NCBI RefSeq assembly: GCF_001687605.2 | Contig: NZ_CP016539.2 | Coordinates: forward strand, 1,766,501-1,830,500 | Direction: 5' to 3' | Source of the DNA: Planococcus plakortidis | Lineage (GTDB): Bacteria; Bacillota; Bacilli; Bacillales_A; Planococcaceae | DNA length: 64,000 bases | In this document: piece after piece, positions 44,879 through 54,192 of the stretch | How the letters are laid out: each line of letters starts with the position of its first letter | Numbering within the stretch: the first letter of the stretch is position 1 | Notes under the pieces: model-generated | What the model saw: the letters and a program-made list of their open reading frames with translations, nothing else | What the model was told of the DNA's origin: nothing | Database searches by the model: none | Made by a program: the position numbers and the translations under genes

Positions 44879-44900
44879 AAGCGGCATTATGGCAGATAAT
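44872..44900 (+). promoter_or_regulatory. Promoter of the YitT/YpjC-family gene
   Basis: TTGTCA (44872-44877), 17 bases, GATAAT (44895-44900); AGGGAGG at 44921-44927 precedes the ATG at 44938. Confidence 0.7.
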
Positions 44901-44937
44901 ACAGAAGTTGACGACAAAATAGGGAGGCTGCTTTATT

Positions 44938-45801
44938 ATGAAAGACCTGCAATTGAAAAATATCTTTTTCATCCTTCTCGGCTCAGCAATCTATAGTTTC
45001 GGCTTTGTCCATTTCAATATCCAGAATGAGCTCGGGGAAGGCGGCTTCGCAGGGATTACGCTAATCCTGTATTTCCTCTGGAATTGGGATCCGGCATTGA
45101 TGAACCTGTTGTTGAATATCCCTTTATTCTTTATCGGCTGGAAACTGCTCGGGCGCAAAGTGTTTCTCTACACAATCATCGGCACGGTCGCTGTTTCTGC
45201 ATTCTTGAAAATTTTCCTAATCTATGAAGTCCAAATCCCGTTGCGAGATGACTTGTTCCTTGCCGCATTGTTTGCGGGCGTCTTTGTCGGGATGGGCCTT
45301 GGCATCATCTTCCGTTACGGCGGGACGACCGGCGGGGTCGACATCATCGCACGGCTCGTCCAGAAATACTTCGGCTGGAGCATGGGCAAGACGATGTTTC
45401 TCTTCGATGCCCTGGTCATCCTGCTGTCCTGGCTGACCTTCCTTGACTACCGTTCCATGATGTATACGCTCGTCGCGGTCTTCGTCGGCGCACGCGTCAT
45501 CGATTTTGTGCAGGAAGGGGCCTACTCCGGACGCGGCGCATTGATCATCTCCAACTCGCAGGAAGAAATTGCGAGCCGTATCGCCATCGAAATGGATCGC
45601 GGCATCACCATTCTCCGGGGCTATGGCCACTTCACCAAGGAAGAACGTGAAGTCCTATACTGTGTCGTCGCACGCAACGAACTCATCCGGCTGAAAAACA
45701 TTGTCAATTCAGTCGACCCGCACGCATTTGTCTCGTTGATCGAGGTGCATGACGTAATGGGCGAGGGATTCACGCTCGATGAACAAAAACAGCCCCTTTA
45801 G
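44938..45801 (+). CDS. ypjC: YitT family membrane protein (YpjC-like, DUF2179)
   Basis: 287 residues: five to six membrane segments (about 8-175), with the family's 'GGTTGGVDIIA' and 'NIPLFFIGWKLLG' sequences, then a cytoplasmic DUF2179 domain ('GRGALIISNSQEEIASRI', 'MDRGITILRGYG'). The transported substrate is unknown. It is the only plus-strand gene in a long minus-strand block; it is monocistronic with a strong terminator. Confidence 0.9.
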   Translation: MKDLQLKNIFFILLGSAIYSFGFVHFNIQNELGEGGFAGITLILYFLWNWDPALMNLLLNIPLFFIGWKLLGRKVFLYTIIGTVAVSAFLKIFLIYEVQIPLRDDLFLAALFAGVFVGMGLGIIFRYGGTTGGVDIIARLVQKYFGWSMGKTMFLFDALVILLSWLTFLDYRSMMYTLVAVFVGARVIDFVQEGAYSGRGALIISNSQEEIASRIAIEMDRGITILRGYGHFTKEEREVLYCVVARNELIRLKNIVNSVDPHAFVSLIEVHDVMGEGFTLDEQKQPL

Positions 45802-45814
45802 CATGGCCAAAAAG

Positions 45815-45852
45815 AAACGGGCGGGAAAAGCATTCGCTTTTCCCGCCCGTTT
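45815..45852. terminator. Strong bidirectional intrinsic terminator
   Basis: A 17-bp perfect GC-rich stem (45815-45831 / 45836-45852, core CGGGCGGGAAAAGC) with a four-base loop separates convergent genes. Confidence 0.94.
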
Positions 45853-45857
45853 CCTTA

Positions 45858-46541
45858 TTATGAACGTTCCATGCTCGTATAGATCAAGATCAGGCGAGCA
45901 AGTTCGATCACAGCAACAGCAGTTGCTGCTACATACGTCATTGCTGCAGCGTTCAATACTTTCTTAGCGTGCCGTTCTTCTTCGTTGCGGATGATATTAT
46001 GCGACAATAGCTGGTCCATCGCGCGGTTCGATGCGTTGAATTCGACCGGCAAAGTCACCAACTGGAATAATACGCCTACCGCCAGCAGCGCAATCCCGAT
46101 CAACATGGCGCCGCTGATTTGGGCGAAAATCCCGATCATGATGAAGATCCACGACATATTCGATGAAATATTGACCATCGGCACCATGCGATGGCGGAAA
46201 CGCAGGAAGGAGTAATCCGTTGCATCCTGGATCGCGTGCCCGACTTCGTGTGCAGCAACAGCCGTGCCGGCTACCGATGGTTCATGGTAGTTATGGCTGC
46301 TGAGAGCAACCGTTTTCGTCATCGGGTTGTAATGGTCGCTGAGCATGCCGCGGCTTTCCACGACTTTTACATCGCTCAAGCCATTCTGGTCAAGAATGAT
46401 GCGCGCCACTTCAGCACCTGTGTGGCCGGAAGTCGACCGTACTTTGGAATACTTCTTGTATGTGCTTTTCAGCTTCATTTGAGCCCAAATCGGCACAATC
46501 AACAAGACGATAAAATAAATTATATAGCCGCTCAATCCCAT
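45858..46541 (-). CDS. YugP-like membrane zinc metallopeptidase
   Basis: Start set at the ATG at 46541 (227 residues); the frame opens further at a TTG that is too near the GAGAGG site. There is an N-terminal membrane segment, then the zinc motif 'AAHEVGHAIQDA' with a downstream 'NASNRAM' segment, and two more membrane segments in between. It matches the Zn_peptidase_2 (YugP) family, whose substrates are unknown. In Bacillus a different gene (ypjB) occupies this spot. Confidence 0.9.
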   Translation of the reverse strand: MGLSGYIIYFIVLLIVPIWAQMKLKSTYKKYSKVRSTSGHTGAEVARIILDQNGLSDVKVVESRGMLSDHYNPMTKTVALSSHNYHEPSVAGTAVAAHEVGHAIQDATDYSFLRFRHRMVPMVNISSNMSWIFIMIGIFAQISGAMLIGIALLAVGVLFQLVTLPVEFNASNRAMDQLLSHNIIRNEEERHAKKVLNAAAMTYVAATAVAVIELARLILIYTSMERS

Positions 46542-46604
46542 TTTATTGATCAACCTCTCTTTGTGTTTCTATATGTCCATTTTACTTGTTTTTCTGACTT
46601 TTGG

Positions 46605-47213
46605 TCAACTGATACGCCGTGGTTCCAGGTGGCGGTTCTGTGACGCCGTGAACCATGCGAACACGATGCAGGCAATCGACAGCCAGAACGTGAAATAACC
46701 GATTTGTGCGCTAAATTCGCTTAAGCTCGAGTAAATCGGCATCTGCCCAAACACATAATCAATGACGTCGTTATGTAAAGTCCAGATTGCGGCGAGTGCT
46801 ACAGACAGATATCCGAAGCGGTAATGCTCAAAGTACAACACAGCTTGCAGCGCCATGGCAAAATGGGAAACGACGAGCATCCAGCCAAGCCAGCCGATCG
46901 ACCCGGTATGCAGCAGCGTCAATAAATTCATGACGACAGCCCACAATCCATATTTGATCAAGGTGACAAAAGCGAGCGCTTCGATGAGTGAATTGTGCTT
47001 GCCGATGATCCATAGGCCGAGGACAATCGTGAAAAACAGGCTGGCCGTCGGGCTGTCGGGCACAAATATCAGGAATATCGGCTCCGTGATGCGCAATTGC
47101 CAACTGTACCAAATGTACCCATAGACCGTACCACCCAAATTTATGAAGAACAGCAATATCAAAAACGGCCGGAACATCAGCCAAGCAGAAATTTTTGCCG
47201 CGAACTCCACCAT
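46605..47213 (-). CDS. ypjA: YpjA-like membrane protein (DUF1405)
   Basis: 202 residues with about six membrane segments; matches YpjA, always next to qcrC in Bacillales, of unknown function. 'NLGGTVYGYIWYSWQL' and 'LHNDVIDY' are family features. It begins 20 bases after the qcr terminator, so it relies on readthrough or a promoter I cannot identify. Confidence 0.86.
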   Translation of the reverse strand: MVEFAAKISAWLMFRPFLILLFFINLGGTVYGYIWYSWQLRITEPIFLIFVPDSPTASLFFTIVLGLWIIGKHNSLIEALAFVTLIKYGLWAVVMNLLTLLHTGSIGWLGWMLVVSHFAMALQAVLYFEHYRFGYLSVALAAIWTLHNDVIDYVFGQMPIYSSLSEFSAQIGYFTFWLSIACIVFAWFTASQNRHLEPRRIS

Positions 47214-47232
47214 CCAATCTCCCTTTCCTGTG

Positions 47233-47268
47233 CAGAAAAAAAGAGCCGGTTTCCCGGCTCTTTTTCTG
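47233..47268 (-). terminator. Intrinsic terminator of qcrABC
   Basis: Stem AAAGAGCCGG / CCGGCTCTTT with a four-base loop and T runs on both sides, six bases after the qcrC stop. Confidence 0.9.
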
Positions 47269-47273
47269 TAAGT

Positions 47274-48056
47274 TTATTCGGCTTCAAGGCCAGAGATGAA
47301 CTCTGTCATGACTTGAAGGTCTTCTTCTGAACCATCCCATGATGGCGGCATTAATTGAGTGCCCCCATCTTCGATACCGTTCACGGCAATTTCAGCGATT
47401 TCTTCTGGTGACAGGCCAGTTCCGATCAAGCTCGGCCCGACTGCCCCTTCCAAATTGTCGCCGTGGCAGCTGATACATGCAGAAGCGGAATAGATTTCAT
47501 ATCCAGGATCCGCTGTATCGATTTCCACTTCTTCCGTGATTTCCCCTTGGCGAGCCGCTGCTTCCCAGTCATGGTTAGCGACGGATTCCCAAGTAAGGAA
47601 GACGATGGATGCGACCGCCAAAAGCATAAAGCCTGTCGGCAATGGGCGTTTGGACGGACGGCGTTCCGGTCCACGGTCAAGGAACGGAGCAAGCATCAAG
47701 GCACCGAACGCAAGGCCCGGTATGATGATTGCGCCGACGATGTTGAACGGTCCGGACGCAAATTCATATTTCAATAATTGGTATAAGAACAAGAAATACC
47801 AGTCTGGCAATGGAATATAAGCCGTGTCTGTCGGGTCAGCCTGGCCTTCAAGAGGCGATGGATGGGCGACAGTCAAGAGCAGATAGCCAATCAGGAAGAC
47901 AGAACCGATCATCCATTCTTTTAGAAGGAAGTTCGGCCAGAAGGCTTCTGTTTTGCCAGGATATTCGGAGTAATCTTTCGGGATATTCGGTTTCCTGAAC
48001 TCTTTGCTCGGAACACGTGAATCCCCTACAAATTTCATCCCTTTTCCGCGGTGCAT
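47274..48056 (-). CDS. qcrC: Menaquinol-cytochrome c reductase, fused cytochrome b subunit IV/cytochrome c subunit
   Basis: 260 residues. The N-terminal part has three membrane segments like subunit IV of b6f ('LPDWYFLFLYQLLKY'), and the C-terminal part is a cytochrome c with heme site CISCH (194-198) and a Met ligand near 'QLMPPSW'. The heme domain sits outside the membrane. This fusion is standard in Bacillales. With QcrA and QcrB it passes electrons from menaquinol to cytochrome c. Confidence 0.96.
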   Translation of the reverse strand: MHRGKGMKFVGDSRVPSKEFRKPNIPKDYSEYPGKTEAFWPNFLLKEWMIGSVFLIGYLLLTVAHPSPLEGQADPTDTAYIPLPDWYFLFLYQLLKYEFASGPFNIVGAIIIPGLAFGALMLAPFLDRGPERRPSKRPLPTGFMLLAVASIVFLTWESVANHDWEAAARQGEITEEVEIDTADPGYEIYSASACISCHGDNLEGAVGPSLIGTGLSPEEIAEIAVNGIEDGGTQLMPPSWDGSEEDLQVMTEFISGLEAE

Positions 48057-48092
48057 AGTGTCCCCTCCTTAAAATCCTTGGTCAAGGATGAA

Positions 48093-48767
48093 TTACAACG
48101 GTCCTGAAATACCTTGTCTTCTGATCATGATAAAGTGTGCTGCGAGCAACCCAAGCAAAGCAGCAGGCAAGAAGAAGACGTGGATCGCGAAGAAGCGAGT
48201 CAAAGTTTGTGCCCCAAGGATCGTTGAATCCCCTGCAAGCAAAATCTTGATCGTTTCGCCGATCACCGGTACAGAAGCTGCAATTTCAATCCCAACTTTT
48301 GTTGCGAACAATGCTTTCATGTCCCATGGAAGCAAATAACCTGTGAAAGATAGGCCGAGGATTACGCCAAACAGCATAACGCCGACTATCCAGTTGAGCT
48401 CACGAGGTTTCTTATAAGACCCTGTGAAGAATACGCGCAGCGTATGAAGGAAAATCATAACTACGACTAAAGAAGCTCCCCAGTGGTGCATCCCACGCAC
48501 GATTTCCCCAAAAGCGACTTCATTCTGGAGATAATAAACCGACTGCCAAGCATTTTCGATATCCGGCACGTAATACATGGTAAGGAACATGCCAGACAGG
48601 ATCTGGATGACTGTGATAAAGAACGTCAGCCCTCCGAAACAATAGACAAATGCTGAAAAGTGGTGTGCGGGGTTAACGTGTTCCGGTACTTCATGGTCTG
48701 CAATATCGCGCCAGATCGGCGTGATGTCCAATCGCTCGTCTACCCAATCATATAACTTGTTTAGCAC
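48093..48767 (-). CDS. qcrB: Menaquinol-cytochrome c reductase cytochrome b subunit
   Basis: 224 residues, four membrane helices, with the b-heme histidines in 'GMHHWGASL' and 'LHTLRVFFTGSY'. Cys 43 ('FVYCFGG') is kept; in Bacillus it binds the extra high-spin heme covalently. Together with the qcrC N-terminus it builds the split cytochrome b. It lies between qcrA and qcrC. Confidence 0.96.
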   Translation of the reverse strand: MLNKLYDWVDERLDITPIWRDIADHEVPEHVNPAHHFSAFVYCFGGLTFFITVIQILSGMFLTMYYVPDIENAWQSVYYLQNEVAFGEIVRGMHHWGASLVVVMIFLHTLRVFFTGSYKKPRELNWIVGVMLFGVILGLSFTGYLLPWDMKALFATKVGIEIAASVPVIGETIKILLAGDSTILGAQTLTRFFAIHVFFLPAALLGLLAAHFIMIRRQGISGPL

Positions 48768-48788
48768 TGGTGTCGTACCCCCTAACTA

Positions 48789-49292
48789 TTAAACTAAAGT
48801 ATTTGGTTTTACTTGTCCGATGGCCACAAAACCATCCTGCTCCTGAACGTCGTACTCATCAAGAGGTCCGAGCGGTGGCGTACCTGGAATGTTCTGGCCG
48901 TTTTTCTCATAGCGTCCAGCGTGGCACGGGCAGAAGAACTGTGTTGGCTGTTCTGGGTCCCCGCCCCAGTTGACTGTGCATCCCAAGTGTTTGCAGACAG
49001 GTGAAAGCGCGATTAGCTTGTCGCCCTCTTTGTACACCCATGCAGAATTCGTGACTTCAGATGTATACCATGCGTCCACTTGTTCAAATGTAAAGTCGAC
49101 ACGTACAGGCTCTTCTGTGATATCGGCAACAGCCTGGTCAGTCAAGACATAGTCCCCAGCGTCATGTTGCTGCAATACTGGATCGACTGCAAAACGCACC
49201 ATCGGCATTAACATTCCCGCTGCCATGAAACCACCTACACCAGTCAGTGTGTAACCCAGGAATTGGCGTCGTGATACACGATTATTACTCAT
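48789..49292 (-). CDS. qcrA: Menaquinol-cytochrome c reductase Rieske iron-sulfur subunit
   Basis: Start set at the ATG at 49292 (167 residues) with AGGGGGG upstream. The N-terminus carries a Tat-like twin arginine 'VSRRQFLGY' before the membrane anchor. The 2Fe-2S site is 'CKHLGC' and 'CPCHAGRY'. It faces outside and takes electrons from menaquinol. It is the first gene of qcrABC. Confidence 0.96.
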   Translation of the reverse strand: MSNNRVSRRQFLGYTLTGVGGFMAAGMLMPMVRFAVDPVLQQHDAGDYVLTDQAVADITEEPVRVDFTFEQVDAWYTSEVTNSAWVYKEGDKLIALSPVCKHLGCTVNWGGDPEQPTQFFCPCHAGRYEKNGQNIPGTPPLGPLDEYDVQEQDGFVAIGQVKPNTLV

Positions 49293-49366
49293 TCTTTTCC
49301 CCCCTCTAACATTCAAGGTCAGTCCAATGGACATACTCATTCAAATATAATTACTAGGACAACCTA

Positions 49367-49395
49367 ATGATATATCAATCAAAACTTAAGGTCAA
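49367..49395 (-). promoter_or_regulatory. Promoter of qcrABC
   Basis: Minus-strand TTGACC (49395-49390), 17 bases, TATCAT (49372-49367); about 75 bases upstream of the qcrA start. Confidence 0.7.
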
Positions 49396-49432
49396 TATTG
49401 CATTCAGTCTATTAGAACAGTTTGTGAACATT

Positions 49433-49885
49433 TCATGAATGATGTGTCCATTCTTTCGTGAACAGCGGCAGCACCTGGCGCAACTGGTCTTCCATGACCG
49501 ATTTCTTGAAAGACTGGTCCATATCCCCGGTCGGGATGGCCGGCAGCCATAAAACATTGTCCAATTCCTCGACAGAACGCCATTTGGGGTCTGTGGTCAA
49601 GTAAAAAACGTGCTTGAATCCCGTTTCCGAAAGCTCTTTTTTCAATTGTCCGCCCAGTTCTGTTCGGTCTGCCGCCCGGACATAAGAAATAGGCGGAAGC
49701 AAAAGGATCCGCCCTTTGAATTGCTTTTCCAATATAACGGTTAAGGACTGCAAATATTCAGATGCCCCGGCACTCGCCTTCATGCCGGAAGCAGTCAGGT
49801 TTAATTCGATCAACGGGACGACCGCAGTATCGACATAGTCTTTTTGGCTATCATATAAATCGATGTCTTTGCTGTTAAAATGCAT
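49433..49885 (-). CDS. ypiF: YpiF-like DUF2487 protein
   Basis: Start set at the ATG at 49885 (150 residues, MHFNSKDIDLY), the usual family beginning. A soluble protein of unknown function whose gene precedes qcrA in Bacillus. It overlaps or nearly abuts the ypiB stop, so ypiA-ypiB-ypiF is one operon. Confidence 0.84.
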   Translation of the reverse strand: MHFNSKDIDLYDSQKDYVDTAVVPLIELNLTASGMKASAGASEYLQSLTVILEKQFKGRILLLPPISYVRAADRTELGGQLKKELSETGFKHVFYLTTDPKWRSVEELDNVLWLPAIPTGDMDQSFKKSVMEDQLRQVLPLFTKEWTHHS

Positions 49886-49889
49886 ATCT

Positions 49890-50453
49890 TCAGTCACTCT
49901 CCATTTTTTTAGCCGATTTCACCGCTGACAGCAGGGCAGACAGTTCGAAGAACCGCTCTTTGTCCCCTGCGTCCAGCGCTTCGTCGATTTTTTTGAGGAT
50001 CGTTTCTTCCTGGTAGGACGATAAACTTTCATCCAGTACCCTTTCGGCAAGCAACCGGTCCTGTTCGCTGATTGCGGCCCCTTTTGGCATATGCGGGTTT
50101 TCTTCCAGCACCGCGAGATATAGCGGTGCTGGCGGGATGCTCGGGAAATTCAATTGCACATATAAAGGTTCATCGGGATGGAGCCTAAGGTCGTGGAAAG
50201 ACTTTTCGGCATCGGCAGTCATCAGCTTCCCTTTATAGAATTGGAATGGGACTTCCTTCGATTCAGTAGTCGACATGACCATGGCACGGGGGCAATAATG
50301 CGCTTCTTCCACAAAATGCGTCTTCTCCAGCAATTCATCGTTGCTCAGCAAATAATTGAGAATCCATATGCATTCGCGCCTTTTCATCTTATAGGACCCG
50401 AGGAACCAGCGGACGAATTGTTTTTTCTCGCCTACAGAAACAGATGCAGTCAT
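49890..50453 (-). CDS. ypiB: YpiB-like UPF0302/IDEAL-domain protein
   Basis: Start set at the ATG at 50453 (187 residues) with AAAGGGGGAG upstream. An N-terminal UPF0302 domain ('FVRWFLGSYKMKRRECIWILNYL' region) is followed by a C-terminal IDEAL motif ('KKIDEALDAGDKERFFELS'). Function unknown; the IDEAL motif is a known small helical protein-binding element in Bacillales. Confidence 0.88.
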   Translation of the reverse strand: MTASVSVGEKKQFVRWFLGSYKMKRRECIWILNYLLSNDELLEKTHFVEEAHYCPRAMVMSTTESKEVPFQFYKGKLMTADAEKSFHDLRLHPDEPLYVQLNFPSIPPAPLYLAVLEENPHMPKGAAISEQDRLLAERVLDESLSSYQEETILKKIDEALDAGDKERFFELSALLSAVKSAKKMESD

Positions 50454-50467
50454 ACCGTCTCCCCCTT

Positions 50468-51721
50468 TCATTCAAACGATTGGAGCCAATCGAACCATTG
50501 CGGGTTTTCCGGTTCCAGCGCTTGCAGCTGTTTGATTATTTCGAGAGCGCGGCCGCGTTTCCCTTCTTCCACTAAAAATAAGGCGTAGGATTCGAGGAAT
50601 TCAGGATCATCGGAAAATGCCGGATGGGCTTTTTCGTAATACTCCAAGGCTTTTCCGAATTGTTCTGTCCGGTCATAAGCCTTGGCGATCATAGGATAAA
50701 GTGCATGCCAGTCGTTGCCGCTTTCGACAGCCATCGAGGCGAGTTCAAGCAATTCTTCATCCCGTTCTTCTGTATGGAAATAAGAGATTAATGCGTAAAG
50801 AGCTTCCATATATTCGGGATCGAGCGCGATCGCCTGACGGAGCATTTCGACACCTTCTTCGCCTTTACCCAGCTTCAACGCGAGTTTGCCAGCGAACAAA
50901 TACAATTCCTTGTCGAGCTCATCACGCGCGAGCCCTTCCTTGATGGCATCGTAAGCACGTTTATAGTCTTCCAACATATTGAAGCATTGCGCTTTCAATA
51001 AATAGGCAGAGAAGTAATCGGGATCGGCATCCAAAAGTTCATCGAGCCGCTTTACCGACAGTTCGTATTGTTTCGCCTGGAAAGCGGCAAATGCAGCGCC
51101 GTATAATACATCTGGCTGTGCTTCGTCTTCCAGCGCACGCTCATAATAAGGCAAAGCTTCTTCGTAAGCCGCACCGGCGCTATAGACTTCAGCCAAGCGC
51201 TCGCTCAAGTTGACGCCCTCGATCTTGACATTGCGGCTTTCCAATTCCTGATAGATCCGCGCAGACTCCAAGTAGCGCCCGGAGTCGAGCAAAAGTTCCG
51301 CTTTTGCCTGCTGCAGGAGCGGTTCGTCCGGCATCAGCCCGATCGCTTCATCCAGGCGCAATTCCGCTGCCTCGAGAAGGCCTTGCAGCTGAAACAGATC
51401 CGCTAATGTAACGAGTGCTTGAGGGTATAGTTCATCATCTTTGGGAATCGCCATCAACTCGTTCAGTGCCTCATCTTCACGGTCGGCATCGATCAGCAGT
51501 TTGGAACGGTCGACACGCAATTGCGCCTCTTCCGGAAACATATACTGAAGATGTTCCACGACACGCAGCGCCTCCTCGATAAAGCCGATCTCCTGCAGCC
51601 ATTCCATGACTGCATATTGTTCGTCGGGATCGCCTTTCAGCAAATACTGTTCGAGCATTGCGTCAAGTGCAGCCGTATCTCCCGCCTGCACCGCTTCTTG
51701 GATATTTTGTAAAGTTGCCAT
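50468..51721 (-). CDS. ypiA: YpiA-like TPR-repeat protein
   Basis: 417 residues from the ATG at 51721, made of about ten tetratricopeptide-like helix pairs with recurring 'A-x3-Y-x4' and 'DP-Y' patterns; very acidic overall. TPR proteins scaffold other proteins, but no partner is known. It precedes ypiB by 14 bases and sits between the aro operon terminator and ypiB. Confidence 0.88.
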   Translation of the reverse strand: MATLQNIQEAVQAGDTAALDAMLEQYLLKGDPDEQYAVMEWLQEIGFIEEALRVVEHLQYMFPEEAQLRVDRSKLLIDADREDEALNELMAIPKDDELYPQALVTLADLFQLQGLLEAAELRLDEAIGLMPDEPLLQQAKAELLLDSGRYLESARIYQELESRNVKIEGVNLSERLAEVYSAGAAYEEALPYYERALEDEAQPDVLYGAAFAAFQAKQYELSVKRLDELLDADPDYFSAYLLKAQCFNMLEDYKRAYDAIKEGLARDELDKELYLFAGKLALKLGKGEEGVEMLRQAIALDPEYMEALYALISYFHTEERDEELLELASMAVESGNDWHALYPMIAKAYDRTEQFGKALEYYEKAHPAFSDDPEFLESYALFLVEEGKRGRALEIIKQLQALEPENPQWFDWLQSFE

Positions 51722-51783
51722 TTGCATCACCTATTCTTTGCCGTTATATAGTTATCGTACACGAAACCATCATTCTAGCATAA

Positions 51784-51807
51784 TAAAAACTCCCCCGAAG
51801 GAGAGTT
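51784..51807 (-). terminator. Intrinsic terminator of the aro-tyrA operon
   Basis: Minus-strand AACTCTCC pairs GGGGAGTT around a TTCG tetraloop, followed by TTTATTAT; it overlaps the aroA stop. Confidence 0.85.
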
Positions 51808-53089
51808 ATTGCGCCAGCTTATCCAGATGTTCAAAAAAGTTCGGATAGGAGATCGAAATACATCCTGGGTCATCAATCGTCACGGGGCTGTCGGCAATGA
51901 GCGCAGCGACTGCTGCCATCATGCCGAGACGGTGATCGCCGTAACTCTTCATTTCCGCGCCATTCAATGGAGTCGGGCCTTGTATGACCATCCCATCTTC
52001 CGTCGCTTCGATATCGGCACCGAGTTTTTTCAGCTCAGTGACGACCGCCTGGATGCGGTCGGTTTCCTTGACGCGCAATTCTTCCGCATCGCGGATGACA
52101 GTCTTCCCTTGAGCCTGCGTCGCCACAAGCGCAATGAGCGGGATTTCATCGATCAATCTTGGAATGACGGCGCCTCCGATTTCAGTGCCCGTCAAGGAAG
52201 TGCTGCGGACCCTTAAATCGGCCGCCAACTCCCCTTCAGGTGTATGGCCCGTTGCCTGGATGTCTGCACCCATGGCTTCGAACACATCCAGCAAGCCTGT
52301 TCTCGTCGGATTAACCCCGACGTTTTTCAATTCGATTTCACTGCCTTCAGCAATAAGCGCGGCGCCGATCAGAAATGCAGCGGATGAAATATCACCTGGC
52401 ACCTGGACGTGAGCGGCACGCAATTCCTGGCCGCCGGTCATTGAAATGACATCTCCAGTGCGCGTAATGTCCGCACCGAAATGCTTCAGCATGATTTCTG
52501 TATGGTCGCGGGACGGCACAGGTTCGCGGACGGTCGTCGTCCCTTGTGCCGACAATCCAGCGAGCAGCACTGCGGACTTCACTTGCGCGCTTGCGACAGG
52601 CATCGTATAGTCGATCGCCTGAAGGGCTGTCCCTTGGATGGCGAGCGGCGTGAAATGCCCGTTGGCGCGACCGCGGATATCCGCCCCCATCAAGCGTAGG
52701 GGTTCGACGATGCGCTTCATCGGCCTGCGGGCGATGGATTCATCCCCGGCCATGACCGAATGGAAATCCGTGCCCGCGAGCAAGCCGAGCATCAAGCGCG
52801 TCGTCGTGCCGGAATTTCCGGTATCCAATACGACATCCGGCTCTTTCCATGCTTTACGTCCGCCGCTTTCCACTGTCACATGGTCGCCATCTATTTGGAT
52901 ATCAATTCCGAGAGAACGAAAACAGCTGATGGTGCTCAGACAGTCATCTCCCATCAGGAAACCTTCAATGGTCGTCGTTCCCTGTGCCAGCGCACCGAAC
53001 ATGATGGCTCGGTGTGAGATGGACTTATCCCCAGGCACTTGAACGCTGCCCGTTAGCGCAGGTTTTGCGTAGCTGATCGTTTTGGACAT
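51806..53089 (-). CDS. aroA: 3-phosphoshikimate 1-carboxyvinyltransferase (EPSP synthase)
   Basis: Start set at the ATG at 53089 (427 residues), nine bases after AAAGGA. Signatures 'PGDKSISHRA', 'LDTGNSGTTTRL' and 'REPVPSRDHTE' are present. It joins shikimate-3-phosphate and PEP. 'NSGTTTRLMLGLLAG' is of the class II (Bacillus-like) form rather than class I 'NAGTAMRPL'. It is the last gene in the operon (B. subtilis name aroE). Confidence 0.96.
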   Translation of the reverse strand: MSKTISYAKPALTGSVQVPGDKSISHRAIMFGALAQGTTTIEGFLMGDDCLSTISCFRSLGIDIQIDGDHVTVESGGRKAWKEPDVVLDTGNSGTTTRLMLGLLAGTDFHSVMAGDESIARRPMKRIVEPLRLMGADIRGRANGHFTPLAIQGTALQAIDYTMPVASAQVKSAVLLAGLSAQGTTTVREPVPSRDHTEIMLKHFGADITRTGDVISMTGGQELRAAHVQVPGDISSAAFLIGAALIAEGSEIELKNVGVNPTRTGLLDVFEAMGADIQATGHTPEGELAADLRVRSTSLTGTEIGGAVIPRLIDEIPLIALVATQAQGKTVIRDAEELRVKETDRIQAVVTELKKLGADIEATEDGMVIQGPTPLNGAEMKSYGDHRLGMMAAVAALIADSPVTIDDPGCISISYPNFFEHLDKLAQ

Positions 53090-53103
53090 GAATTTCATTC
53101 CTT

Positions 53104-54192
53104 TCAGGAGATATACGTATCGTAAGCGGTGCGTTCGGAAAAAACGCGTTGCGCACTTTCCCGGTCTTGCGCTGTCTGGAAACTAAGCACGAGAATCCCG
53201 AAGACATCTTCACGGGTTTCCAGAATCCTCAAATTGACGATGCTGATATTGGCTTCCGCCAAATAGCCCGTCATCTCCGAAATGATTCCCGGCACATCCG
53301 GAATATCGATGTAAAGGTCGAACACGGAATACATGGCCCCGTGCCCCGCAACCGGCAATTCATCGCGCGTTTTTTTGGCTTTAGCGAAAAACCGGTGAAT
53401 CGGCTCGGGTTCATTGTTTTGCAGGATCTCGCGCAAATGCGCCATCTGGTCCATCCAATGGTCCAGCTGCTCGACAATCATTTCATTGTTTTGTGTCGTG
53501 ATGTCACGCCACATATCTGGATTTGCAGAAGCGATGCGCGTCGTGTCGCGAAAACCGCCCGCTGCGAGCTGACGCGCAAAGGGGAATTGCTCTTCGCGGT
53601 CCAGCTGATGGACCAAGGCAGCGGCGATCAAGTGCGGGAAGTGGCTGACGATCGCCGTCATATGGTCGTGTTCTTTCGCTTCCAGCACTTTGATTTTCGC
53701 TTTGGTGACAGACAGTAGGGCTATCAGCTTGTCGACCTCTTCCTCTGCGGTTTCCTTGCCGGGTGTCAAGATGTAGAAGGCATTTTCGAACAACATCTCT
53801 TTGGCGGCTTCAACACCGCTTTTATGGGAACCGGCCATCGGGTGCCCACCAATGAAAGTGTGATCCAGTTTTTCAGCAGCTTCCATGATTTGTGCTTTAG
53901 TGCTGCCTGTATCCGTCAATATGACATTTTCCTTTAAATCCCAGTATTTGCTTTGTTCCATTAATTTGACAGTCGCCCCGACCGGTGTGGCAAAAATGAT
54001 GACATCAGCCGCAGCGGCTGCCTGTTCGAGAGAAGGCGGAGCGCTTTGGGTGATGCCCATCTTAAAAGCTTTTCTGGCAGTCAATGCGTCGGCGTCATAG
54101 CCCGATACATGAACACCTTCATGGCGCTGCAATGCTTTTGCCAGCGATCCGCCGATCAACCCGAGGCCGATAATGAGGATTTCTGTTTTCAC
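53104..54192 (-). CDS. tyrA: Prephenate dehydrogenase with ACT domain
   Basis: 362 residues. The NAD loop 'IIGLGLIGGSLAKAL' starts the protein, 'GGHPMAGSHKSG' is the prephenate signature, and a C-terminal ACT domain (about 290-360) gives feedback control by tyrosine. It overlaps aroH by four bases; in Bacillus the trp genes and hisC lie between the two. Confidence 0.95.
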   Translation of the reverse strand: MKTEILIIGLGLIGGSLAKALQRHEGVHVSGYDADALTARKAFKMGITQSAPPSLEQAAAAADVIIFATPVGATVKLMEQSKYWDLKENVILTDTGSTKAQIMEAAEKLDHTFIGGHPMAGSHKSGVEAAKEMLFENAFYILTPGKETAEEEVDKLIALLSVTKAKIKVLEAKEHDHMTAIVSHFPHLIAAALVHQLDREEQFPFARQLAAGGFRDTTRIASANPDMWRDITTQNNEMIVEQLDHWMDQMAHLREILQNNEPEPIHRFFAKAKKTRDELPVAGHGAMYSVFDLYIDIPDVPGIISEMTGYLAEANISIVNLRILETREDVFGILVLSFQTAQDRESAQRVFSERTAYDTYIS

